Source: [Ruminococcus] lactaris ATCC 29176 (GTDB lineage: Bacteria; Bacillota; Clostridia; Lachnospirales; Lachnospiraceae). From it: a DNA stretch of 64,000 bases. The position numbers and the translations under genes were made by a program. The DNA lies in the NCBI RefSeq assembly GCF_025152405.1, contig NZ_CP102292.1, forward strand, positions 2,418,001-2,482,000, written 5' to 3'. Of this stretch, positions 32,153 to 40,095 are shown in pieces (position 1 is the stretch's first letter; the number at the start of each line of letters is the position of its first letter). The notes under the pieces were generated by a model. The model was not told the DNA's origin and did not search any database. It saw nothing but the letters and a program-made list of their open reading frames with translations.

Positions 32153-34252
32153 TTACTTAGAATACTTTTTCTTCTTGGAATACGCACTTGTTCCGATCAG
32201 CATTCCAGCAGATAGGAACAGCACTGCAAACCACAGCCACAGATTGCTGTTGTCGCCTGTCTTAGGACTGGTGACATCTGTATTTCCATCCGGTTTTGTC
32301 GGATTGGTCGGTTTTGTTGTTCCCGAAACCGGAATCTCTTTGCCCTTTACAGTATAACCGCATACTTTGCACACTTTGTCGCCGGTGTAGCCTTTTTCCG
32401 TTGCAGTTGCGTCCTTAGCGTTCTTTGTTTCCATATCGTGAGCTGCTTTGTCTGCGATGCTGCCGCAGGAGCATTCGTGCCAATGGTTGTCTGAGTCTGA
32501 TTTCCAATCTGCTCCATAGCTGTGCGTGTGAGAAGAATCAAATGGCGTCATGGTCAAATCAGTTTCAAGCCACATGGTTTGCATATTGTCGTCATCGCCT
32601 ATCCGCTTATAATTCACATATTGACCGTTGATTTTCAGCTTGGCATCGGGTGAGAAATTGCCGTAATATGCAGTCACATACACCCCGTAATGATAGGTCT
32701 TTCCAGCTTCAAAAGTAGTAATTTTGTTTTTATAAATTCCGCTTCCCCACTCCGGCTCAGTAGAAACCAGACCAGTATCGCTGTCCAGGCTCCACCACTC
32801 ACACCGAAATGCGTAGTCTTTATTATCGGGTACATTGCCAGTAAATACAGGCTTATCACCATCTTTAAAAGTTATGGTTGCATTATTGATTTCTATAACT
32901 TCAATTTCCTTTGGTTCAACCGGCTTGGTCGGTGTAATTGTTGCAATACCAGTAACATACACAGATTGTCCGTCCAGATTCATACTAATATTTTGCTGCT
33001 CAACCGTCCAACCATTTACAGTTACTGTCAGTCCCGAATCTGTTGCTGCGAAAGTCCGTCCGTTTTTCGCTTTCAGCAGAATTGAATATCTATAGGATTT
33101 CCCTTCCTCAAACGAAGTAAACCTGTCCAAGAAGAGTTCACTAGGATAATAGTGTTCATCCGAGTACCATAAAGCATGCTGCTCGTCTTCCCAACTTTCA
33201 TAAGCAATCTCATAGTTTGCACCAATATCTCTAGTCACAGCAGTAGCCTTTGGTGTATCTCCCGCATCATAAGAAAGTGTAGCACCAATCACTTCAACAT
33301 CTTTTATTACGGTATCGTCTGCCCCGTCGCTTACTATGACAGGCAGCAAAAATTCCCACGCAGTAAAGGTTTTCCCATTATCAGACACGCTTGTATTTGC
33401 CGTTTGTGCGGTATATGTTTTTCCCTCACAAATAAAAGTCACATTATCAGAAAATACATATCCCTCTTTCGCCCTTAACACAATGCTATACCAGTATTCT
33501 CCACCGGCAATCGGGTTACGGGGAGTATCTGTGCTTTTAATAACGTCTGTTATCGGGGTACTTTCACCATAAGTGGACTTCTCCCACGCTTCTTCCACGA
33601 TTTCCACTTTTCCGCTGCAAGCAGAATTGTTGGGATTTACTTCCGCTGTAAACGCAACGGGCTTTGTGGAATCCAAGTTTTTCCAAACATTACCGATGTC
33701 AACTGTGGTGATAACCTCATCGGTGCTGGCGGCAGGAAGATCGATTGAGTAAGGACTGTAAATACGCAGTTCCGTACTCATCTCTCTTATTTCAAGATTC
33801 GCTTTGAAAGCCACCTTATCAAACTTATGACCGCCTGCGGAAACACTTGTATCCTCGCTGATAAAGTAGCCGCTATTTGTTTTAAGTACAATATTATAGG
33901 TATAATGGTGTCCTGCTTCAAACTGTGTAATCTGCTTGTCTGCTGCAAGAGACGCCATTTTACTCGAATCAGAATACCAATACCGTCCTGTACTTGTCCA
34001 GACACTGCCTTCTGTTTTTTGTTCTATTTCCATCCAATACTCATAGGCAACAGAACATTCTCCCTCTGTCACCGTCGCTGCTGCCTGCGGTGCATCGCCA
34101 GCTTTATAGTCCGGTTTGGTGTAGGTGACACTAATTTTGTCAATGTAGTTGACTCCTGCCGCAAACGCAGTTATCGGCACAATGGTCAGTGCCATGCAGA
34201 GTACGAGCAGGATACTCAGCAGCTTCCTGCTGTGTCTTTTTTGATTCTTCAT
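32153..34252 (-). CDS. Cell-wall-anchored surface protein with repeated beta-domains
   Basis: This 699-residue protein starts at MKNQKRHSRKLLSILLVLCM (TGGAGGA upstream) with a signal peptide ending ITAFAAG. Four related repeats of about 110-130 residues follow, each with a YDAGD.P-type start, a central W....YS segment and a T.FE.GK.Y.Y.I.LKA..GY strand pair (about 40-160, 165-300, 320-440, 450-560). A His/Cys-rich segment (HTHSYGADWKSD, WHECSCGS, CKVCGY) precedes a Thr/Pro linker. The C-terminus has SPKTGD, a hydrophobic helix and KKKKYSK, a sortase signal variant of LPXTG. Probably an adhesin or host-ligand binder. Confidence 0.88.
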   Translation of the reverse strand: MKNQKRHSRKLLSILLVLCMALTIVPITAFAAGVNYIDKISVTYTKPDYKAGDAPQAAATVTEGECSVAYEYWMEIEQKTEGSVWTSTGRYWYSDSSKMASLAADKQITQFEAGHHYTYNIVLKTNSGYFISEDTSVSAGGHKFDKVAFKANLEIREMSTELRIYSPYSIDLPAASTDEVITTVDIGNVWKNLDSTKPVAFTAEVNPNNSACSGKVEIVEEAWEKSTYGESTPITDVIKSTDTPRNPIAGGEYWYSIVLRAKEGYVFSDNVTFICEGKTYTAQTANTSVSDNGKTFTAWEFLLPVIVSDGADDTVIKDVEVIGATLSYDAGDTPKATAVTRDIGANYEIAYESWEDEQHALWYSDEHYYPSELFLDRFTSFEEGKSYRYSILLKAKNGRTFAATDSGLTVTVNGWTVEQQNISMNLDGQSVYVTGIATITPTKPVEPKEIEVIEINNATITFKDGDKPVFTGNVPDNKDYAFRCEWWSLDSDTGLVSTEPEWGSGIYKNKITTFEAGKTYHYGVYVTAYYGNFSPDAKLKINGQYVNYKRIGDDDNMQTMWLETDLTMTPFDSSHTHSYGADWKSDSDNHWHECSCGSIADKAAHDMETKNAKDATATEKGYTGDKVCKVCGYTVKGKEIPVSGTTKPTNPTKPDGNTDVTSPKTGDNSNLWLWFAVLFLSAGMLIGTSAYSKKKKYSK

Positions 34253-34451
34253 AATGATTCCTCCATTTTCTAAGCCTTGCAAACAGACTCATGTAATTTT
34301 GATCTTCTCAGCAAAGCATTCGCCAGCACTGTCTTATTTTCCAGATATTGTGATATCCGGTCGGCAACAGCAGTAACGGCTCGCTTCACTTGTTTCGCAT
34401 AAATACCGACTTTATTATGGGAAAAAGAGGAAAAAAAGTATATAAGGGAGC

Positions 34452-34490
34452 TCCGCCAATCTGTCAACATGGGGTGGCGGAGTTCCGCCA
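34452..34490. promoter_or_regulatory. Palindromic operator candidate upstream of the surface protein
   Basis: TGGCGGA-GT-TCCGCCA (34475-34490) is a perfect 7-2-7 palindrome. A further TCCGCCA half-site lies at 34452-34458, exactly 32 bases before the same half-site in the palindrome. The site lies about 220 bases upstream of the surface protein and past the LuxR gene terminator. Confidence 0.55.
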
Positions 34491-34539
34491 TTCTTCAAAA
34501 TCAAGGCAAAAAGGTGATTTTTATCAAAAAAGGCATAAA

Positions 34540-34567
34540 AAATCCGCCCTCTGTTTCCAGAAGGCGG
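34540..34567 (-). terminator. Terminator of the LuxR-type gene
   Basis: On the minus strand CCGCC(TT)CTG-GAAA-CAG(AG)GGCGG is followed by ATTTTTT. It lies 26 bases after the stop of the membrane regulator, so the surface protein downstream needs its own promoter. Confidence 0.75.
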
Positions 34568-34592
34568 CTCGATGAATGCCGACATCAAAAGA

Positions 34593-36044
34593 TCATTTGT
34601 TGTAAAGGTTGAGCAATCCCACACGGGATTTTACGCCGGTCTTTTCGTAAATGGCGGAAATATGGCGTTCCAAAGTCCGTCTGGAAACATACAATTTTTC
34701 CGCAATCATCTGAATGCTATCCTCTGTATTGACCAGACAGTTAAACACTTCGCTCTCTCTTTCCGTGAACGAAAACACTTCCGAGAATTTCCGCAGCCTT
34801 TCTTTCTCATCAACCACATCGGCGGCATTTGTAATGAGCTGCTCCATAAAAGTTTTCTTTTGAAAGGTGTATATGACCGCCACGACGCTGACTGTCACAA
34901 ACAAAACCAGCACAAGAATAATAACTGTAAGATTACTGTCAGAAGATAAAAGGGTTAAAACAAAGTTAGCGATCACAGCGGCAGCGATATTATTTACCGC
35001 CCGTCCCATACCTGCCCAAAGTTCCGGGATTCTCATATGGCGGGATATTTCCATAAAACCGGAAGTAAAGAACACGGCAAAAAATCCCGCTGACAGATAG
35101 AATACAATCAGCCCCGCCATAAATGGTCCGGCAAATTTCAGTATAGCGACGCAGATGGTGGACAGCACCATTATGCAGTACATCACTATCCCCATATATT
35201 TTCGGTTTTTTATATCAAAGATAAAGCCTGCCGCCAGACCGCTTAAAGCAAGCAGGATTCTCGGCCATTGCCCGATGTCCGTTGCTCCGCCGGCGTGGAC
35301 AAGCGTTACCGCATTGTCAAGGGTACTGAACATACAAGTCATAAGTGCCACAAGCAGGATCATAAGAATACTAACGATATCGCCTTTTTTTATTTTCCCT
35401 GTATCTTCTTTGACTTTTTCTTCTGTCGAACCTTGTGTATTCTGTTCGTCCTGTCGGCAGTAAGCCGAATCATTTTTCATCAGCAGCCAGATAAGCAGCA
35501 GCGAAAACACGGATAAAATGACCGTTTCTGCAATTTCTGACCGAACAAGATTATTGTTTACAAATTGGAGCAGGATTCCCATCGCATACGAAATACCCAC
35601 AGTCCTCGCCAAATATCTGTCCGTTTTCATCATACGCATGGAAACATAAAACACGCCGCTGCCGAGTAAGCCGAGAAGCAGGAATAATACAAGTCCGGTT
35701 GTGAAAATCGCAGTATAAGCCGTACCCACCCCAATAAAAGCTATGCCCAAGACAGATAGCAAACCGATAAAAAGAAAACATATCGTTTTCAAACGTTCCT
35801 TGCAAAAGCGGTTAAACAACGGATACAAAAGAAACCCCGCCGCACTTACGCCCAACGCATAATTCTGCGCCAGCACAGTCTTATCTTCTGATACGATACG
35901 GGAAAGCACATCCACATATGAATACTCCGCACCTAAAAACAGAAAAGTAAACAGCCCCATAAGGACAACAGCATTTATGTAAGAAATTTTATCCTTCGTT
36001 TTGAAATCCACGCCTTGCGTAATTTTTGTTAAAATTGTATCCAC
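34593..36044 (-). CDS. Membrane-embedded LuxR-family regulator (MFS-like plus HTH)
   Basis: This 483-residue protein has about twelve transmembrane helices (residues 25-400) arranged like a major-facilitator transporter, followed by a cytoplasmic LuxR/GerE HTH: FSFTERESEVFNCLVNTEDSIQMIAEKLYVSRRTLERHISAIYEKTGV (about 420-475). Such fusions probably sense an extracellular or membrane ligand directly. The surface protein transcribed next on the same strand, with a palindromic site in front, is the likely target. AGGAG precedes the ATG. The start MDTILTKITQGVDFKTKDKI gives a short cytoplasmic N-terminus. Confidence 0.87.
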   Translation of the reverse strand: MDTILTKITQGVDFKTKDKISYINAVVLMGLFTFLFLGAEYSYVDVLSRIVSEDKTVLAQNYALGVSAAGFLLYPLFNRFCKERLKTICFLFIGLLSVLGIAFIGVGTAYTAIFTTGLVLFLLLGLLGSGVFYVSMRMMKTDRYLARTVGISYAMGILLQFVNNNLVRSEIAETVILSVFSLLLIWLLMKNDSAYCRQDEQNTQGSTEEKVKEDTGKIKKGDIVSILMILLVALMTCMFSTLDNAVTLVHAGGATDIGQWPRILLALSGLAAGFIFDIKNRKYMGIVMYCIMVLSTICVAILKFAGPFMAGLIVFYLSAGFFAVFFTSGFMEISRHMRIPELWAGMGRAVNNIAAAVIANFVLTLLSSDSNLTVIILVLVLFVTVSVVAVIYTFQKKTFMEQLITNAADVVDEKERLRKFSEVFSFTERESEVFNCLVNTEDSIQMIAEKLYVSRRTLERHISAIYEKTGVKSRVGLLNLYNK

Positions 36045-36330
36045 TTCAAAAATCTCCTTTACTTGCTGTCATCATTGAACTCCATGATGTCGTTGGGAGT
36101 ACAGTCCAATGCATTTGAATCTAGTATAGTGGTATAGTGTACTATATTTTTTCGAGAAATACAAGAGTTTATAAAGCGATAGCTTTATTTTTCATAATAC
36201 GCATCCACCATGAGGATTTGCATCTTTATATTGTTCGAATTTTGAGAATTCTGTCTTTATATTTCTCTGCACAAATTGTTTTCTATCTATGCTGACTCTA
36301 TTATAATAAACGGATGCCAGCGTTTCACCT

Positions 36331-37068
36331 ATGAATGCAATGAATGAGTATTTCATGAGTAAAATGAATGTTAGAAGAAGACAGGTTGTTATTGATATTG
36401 ATAAAGACCATTCTGCTATTATCCAAGCTGGTGCCATGCAATGGATGGGTGGAAATGTACGAGCTACATCTGGCGTAAAAGGCATCGGAGATTTTCTTGG
36501 AAAAGCAATCAAAGGTGTCGTTACAAAAGAAACAGCAGTTAAACCGGAATATGTTGGCGAAGGCTGTCTGGTACTGGAACCAACATATAAATACATTATT
36601 CTTGCAGATGTTGGCAAGTGGGGATCAGCCGGAATGACAATTGAAGATGGCATGTTCCTTGCTTGTGATGCAAATGTAAAAAGTAACGTTGTAGCCAGAA
36701 AGAACCTTTCATCAGCCGTACTAGGTGGCGAAGGTCTGTTTAATCTGAGTTTGCAGGGAAATGGTGTAGCCGCATTGGAATCTAATGTTCCTGAAGATGA
36801 ATTGATCGAAGTCATATTGGAAAATGATGAACTGAAAATTGACGGAAATCTTGCTGTATGCTGGTCATCAAATCTAGAATTCACCGTAGAAAGATCTACA
36901 AAAACACTTGTAGGATCTGCAGTTAGCGGAGAGGGCCTGGTAAATGTTTATCGTGGAACAGGACGAGTACTGATGTGTCCGGTCGCACCGACAACTTCCT
37001 TGTTTGAGTCCACCAACACCATGACAGCTAAAGCTGCAGCTAAATCCAGCAATACATTTGGAAAGTAA
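36331..37068 (+). CDS. AIM24/TIGR00266-family protein
   Basis: This protein of up to 245 residues shows the AIM24 beta-roll pattern: VIDIDKDHSAIIQAGAMQWMGGNV, GVKGIGDFLGKAIKGVVTKE, CLVLEPTYKYIILADV, ARKNLSSAVLGGEGLFNLSLQGNG, and VYRGTGRVLMCPV. Family function is poorly known; the proteins form trimeric beta-rolls. Three Met codons precede the conserved part and none has a good ribosome site. Homologues have about 15 more N-terminal residues before FMSKMNV, so the 5' end may be shortened. A terminator follows. Confidence 0.82.
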   Translation: MNAMNEYFMSKMNVRRRQVVIDIDKDHSAIIQAGAMQWMGGNVRATSGVKGIGDFLGKAIKGVVTKETAVKPEYVGEGCLVLEPTYKYIILADVGKWGSAGMTIEDGMFLACDANVKSNVVARKNLSSAVLGGEGLFNLSLQGNGVAALESNVPEDELIEVILENDELKIDGNLAVCWSSNLEFTVERSTKTLVGSAVSGEGLVNVYRGTGRVLMCPVAPTTSLFESTNTMTAKAAAKSSNTFGK

Positions 37069-37094
37069 GCGTAAAACACATTATCTCGTAAACA

Positions 37095-37133
37095 AACGCC
37101 GGTATAAGATTATAAAAATCCTGTATCGGCGTT
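37095..37133. terminator. Terminator after the AIM24 gene
   Basis: AACGCCG (37095-37101) pairs with CGGCGTT (37127-37133) with extra A-T pairing inside. The T-rich tail is short, so efficiency is uncertain. Confidence 0.55.
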
Positions 37134-37162
37134 ATTAATTGCTTTATTGATTGTGATCATTT

Positions 37163-37528
37163 TACTACATTCGCATACAAACCCATAACATTCAATATTA
37201 ACGTTTGGTATACTCTTCCAATTGAAGTTACTGTTGGAACACTATATTTGCAAGTTGTAATATTATCAAAATTTCCCTCTGTAATTTGATATTCTTCAAT
37301 CCATTCATCACATACCTGTTCAAAAGAAAGACAGTGATTTACACCAGCCGTTCTTAATTGAAGCACTAAATCTTCATCTGTCATTTTCCCAACTACATCT
37401 TTTACTTTATTATGAGTTTCTCTTGCAACAAACTCAATCATCGAACATACATAAAACAAATCATCTTTATTCCACTGTGTCGTCATCCACGTTTTCACTC
37501 CTTTCATACGTCAAACATTCTAAGGCTC
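37163..37528 (-). pseudogene. Truncated duplicate of the DUF3791-like gene
   Basis: 366 bases are nearly identical to 48605-48970. They hold residues 1-109 of the DUF3791-like protein (MTTQWNKDDLFYVCSMIEFV... to LYANVV) and the last codons of the DUF3990 gene. Homology stops sharply at both ends, and the protein lacks the last 40 residues of its parent. It is a copied fragment rather than a working module. Confidence 0.82.
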
Positions 37529-37549
37529 ACCAATGTGTTCTATCCAATG

Positions 37550-38806
37550 TCAAAACTCTAAACTATCCGCGTTCAAAAGGAAATATTTCATTCCCATGAT
37601 GACAAATCCCTCATCATTTCTCCAAGGTCTTTTGCTGCCATTTACAATGACAACCTTCTTGAAAGAGTCCGGGATATTACGCAGAGAATTGAACTCCTGA
37701 TTCTGCTTTTCTTCTGAAGTCATGTCATAAGCAACCTGGATGTAGTATCTCTGATTGCCTTGGTTAACTACAAAATCAACTTCCAACTGCTTACGGACAC
37801 GCTTGCCCTCTTTATCTTTATCAAAGATCTGCACAACACCCACATCAACATTGTAGCCACGAATCAGAAGCTCGTTATAAACAATGTTCTCCATGATGTG
37901 AGTAGGTTCCTGCTGTCTGAAATTCAAACGGGCATTTCTCAGGCCTGGATCGGTAAAGTAGTATTTCAGATTTGCACCAATATACTTTCTGCCCTTAATA
38001 TCGTATCGGTTTGCTTTAGAAATCAAAAACGCATCTGCCAAATAGTCAATATGATTGGAAATCGTTTTATTTGTGTAACTCATCTGACGCTCACTGGCAA
38101 AGGTATTAGCAATCTTTGAAGGGTTGGTCGGTGCACCAATTGCAGATGCAAGCACATCAACCAGAATGCCAATTTCATCCACATTTTGGATCTTGTTTCT
38201 TTCAATTACGTCCTTCAGATAAACATTTGCAAAGATGTTTTTCAGGTAATCTGCCTTCTGTCGTTCACTCTGTAAACTTACGACCTGCGGCAATCCTCCA
38301 TAGATCATGTAGTCATCCCAGGCATCGTCGTAATCACCTTCATAGACAGAATAAAACTCTGCAAAAGAGAGGGGATAGATTCTGATCTCATCACCTCTGC
38401 CACGGAACTCAGTCACAATGTCGCTGGACAGAAACTTAGAATTGCTTCCGGTGACATACACATCAATGTTGCTCATGCGTAACAAACTGTTCAGCACTTC
38501 CTCAAATCGTGGCATGAACTGTACTTCATCCAGAAGAAGATAATACTTATCATCATCCTTCATGGCATCTTTGATGTACTTAAAGCACAGCTTGGGATCT
38601 CTTAATTCCTCATTCTCAATACCATCCAAGGCAATCTCAATAATATGATCGGTATTAACACCATTCTCTTGTAAATATCTCTTGAAAATGTTAAACAATA
38701 AAAAAGATTTGCCGCATCTACGAATGCCGGTAATCACCTTTATCATTCCGTTATCTTTTCGCATGGTCAACTGCTGTAGATAAGCATCTCTTTTAATTTC
38801 CATCAT
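37550..38806 (-). CDS. AAA_14/DUF4143 ATPase
   Basis: This 418-residue protein starts at MMEIKRDAYLQQL, with TGAGGA upstream. Walker A is VITGIRRCGKSFLLFNIF (about 28-40) and Walker B is YLLLDEVQFMPRFEEVLN (about 98). The sensor-like VYVTGSNSKFLSSDIVTEFRGR precedes the DUF4143 C-terminal domain, which carries a nuclease-like patch, QLEVDFVVNQGNQRYYIQV (about 350). These archaeal/bacterial ATPases are common in accessory regions. They are suspected to act in DNA transactions or as toxin-like modules, but no reaction is established. It lies next to the DUF3791 fragment. Confidence 0.88.
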   Translation of the reverse strand: MMEIKRDAYLQQLTMRKDNGMIKVITGIRRCGKSFLLFNIFKRYLQENGVNTDHIIEIALDGIENEELRDPKLCFKYIKDAMKDDDKYYLLLDEVQFMPRFEEVLNSLLRMSNIDVYVTGSNSKFLSSDIVTEFRGRGDEIRIYPLSFAEFYSVYEGDYDDAWDDYMIYGGLPQVVSLQSERQKADYLKNIFANVYLKDVIERNKIQNVDEIGILVDVLASAIGAPTNPSKIANTFASERQMSYTNKTISNHIDYLADAFLISKANRYDIKGRKYIGANLKYYFTDPGLRNARLNFRQQEPTHIMENIVYNELLIRGYNVDVGVVQIFDKDKEGKRVRKQLEVDFVVNQGNQRYYIQVAYDMTSEEKQNQEFNSLRNIPDSFKKVVIVNGSKRPWRNDEGFVIMGMKYFLLNADSLEF

Positions 38807-39066
38807 TATATTCCTCAATTCTGTGCTTCTGCACACTTTTTAGTAATGATATTCTATCATAGAACAATCTGAGCTTCAATATCTATTCCCTTAATTTAAA
38901 AATCTTTCTCTCACACCCTGTATTTTACCCCTCCATGCGTCTAATATTACTTTCTGTGTTTGTAACTATTCAGAACCCCTGATAGAGTCCATCATACCGA
39001 ACCTTTGGATATTTCATCAACGAAGTCCTTCATGATAAGATTGAAAACATTTTTAACAATATAAGC
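38807..39066. other. Gene-free stretch
   Basis: This AT-rich 260-base gap separates the AAA_14 ATPase start from the antiterminator gene terminator. I see no coding frame with a ribosome site. It must hold the promoter of the ATPase gene, but no convincing hexamer pair was identified. Confidence 0.5.
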
Positions 39067-39117
39067 AAAAAGAGGGATGCAAAAAAACTCAATCGAGTTT
39101 TTTCACATCCCCTTTTT
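39067..39117 (-). terminator. Terminator of the glucose PTS operon
   Basis: The inner stem AAAAAACTC-AATC-GAGTTTTTT (39082-39103) lies within an outer stem GGGATG/CATCCC. A-rich flanks give a T-run on the minus strand. It lies 19 bases after the antiterminator stop. Confidence 0.85.
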
Positions 39118-39135
39118 GTATATATCATGATATGT

Positions 39136-39993
39136 TTAATCTCTGGCTTCGATTGCCTCGAGATCTTCGTCTTCGTGGACGACACGTTCAATATGCATCG
39201 CCAGATATCCGACTTCAGCATCGCTGAGTGTGCAGCACAGGTTTTTTCCGACCTGATCGCAGATGGTCTGCGCCATCTGAAATGCCTGTGGAAATTTGAC
39301 TTCCATGTAGTCGTTTAAGTTTAACTTCAATTCTTCGTGCTGCAGTGCTCGTGCGACCATGTTACGGATGTGGTTCATCAGTCGGTTGTACGACAGAGAC
39401 ATGACATCAATTGGTCGGTTGACAGCCTGCTCAACGTGGGAAATGCATTCGCGCACGGCACGTGCAATCTGCATTGCCAGGGAAACGTTTTCGTCTTTGA
39501 TTGCGGAATGAATGTGAAGGGAAATGTATCCGACTTCATTGTCATCAATGGTGATTCCCAAACGCTCTTTTAAAATCGGACGGACACATTCCGCAGTCTT
39601 GTATTCCAGGTGGAAGAGGACGCGGATATCATCCGTGAGTGGGTTGCTGATTTGTTCGTGATTCTGGATGCGCTTTACAGCATATTCCAAATGGTCAGCC
39701 ATAGGGAAGAGGACTGCACGGTCAATGTTTTGGAACACTTTTTCCGCTTCGTCCAGTATTTCATTTGCAATCTCAAGGTAAATGGGCTGGATGGAAGTTG
39801 CGAGCTCTTTTGCATTTCCACGATTGGAAGTTGCCTGTAGCGAGTAGACGGTATCGCCGTCACGTACTTCGATTCGCTCGCTGACTTTTTTGCCGAATCC
39901 GATCCCCTTTCCCATCACCAGGTATTCCTGGTTGTCATCGGCGTGAATGCCAATTACCGTATTATGATTGAGAACTTTACTAATTCGATACAT
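39136..39993 (-). CDS. BglG-family transcription antiterminator (GlcT/LicT type)
   Basis: This 285-residue protein starts at MYRISKVLNHNTVIGIHADD. An N-terminal CAT RNA-binding domain (1-58, GKGIGFGKKVSERI) is followed by two PRD domains (about 65-170 and 175-280) with conserved histidines in PMADHLEYAVKRI, YISLHIHSA, and YLAMHIERVVHED. It binds a ribonucleic antiterminator in the mRNA leader and is controlled by PTS phosphorylation. It lies directly downstream of the glucose-type PTS gene, whose leader has a matching terminator, so it very probably controls that gene. Confidence 0.92.
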   Translation of the reverse strand: MYRISKVLNHNTVIGIHADDNQEYLVMGKGIGFGKKVSERIEVRDGDTVYSLQATSNRGNAKELATSIQPIYLEIANEILDEAEKVFQNIDRAVLFPMADHLEYAVKRIQNHEQISNPLTDDIRVLFHLEYKTAECVRPILKERLGITIDDNEVGYISLHIHSAIKDENVSLAMQIARAVRECISHVEQAVNRPIDVMSLSYNRLMNHIRNMVARALQHEELKLNLNDYMEVKFPQAFQMAQTICDQVGKNLCCTLSDAEVGYLAMHIERVVHEDEDLEAIEARD

Positions 39994-40095
39994 AATCTTA
40001 TCCCCATGTGTGACCAATTTTGTTACTAATGATTAATCTGATTTTAACATTAACAACTACGAATAACAATCTTTATTTTGTTTTATTCATAGCTT

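Noticed and set aside
34270-34491. 73-codon minus-strand frame before the surface protein
   Set aside because: Covers the operator and leader region; no ribosome site or homology.
36192-36884. 230-codon minus-strand frame opposite the AIM24 gene
   Set aside because: The plus strand encodes a clear AIM24-family protein over the same bases. The antisense product is Ser/Pro-rich without recognisable motifs.
39030-39221. 63-codon minus-strand frame at the end of the antiterminator gene
   Set aside because: It covers the terminator and the 3' end of the gene in another frame.
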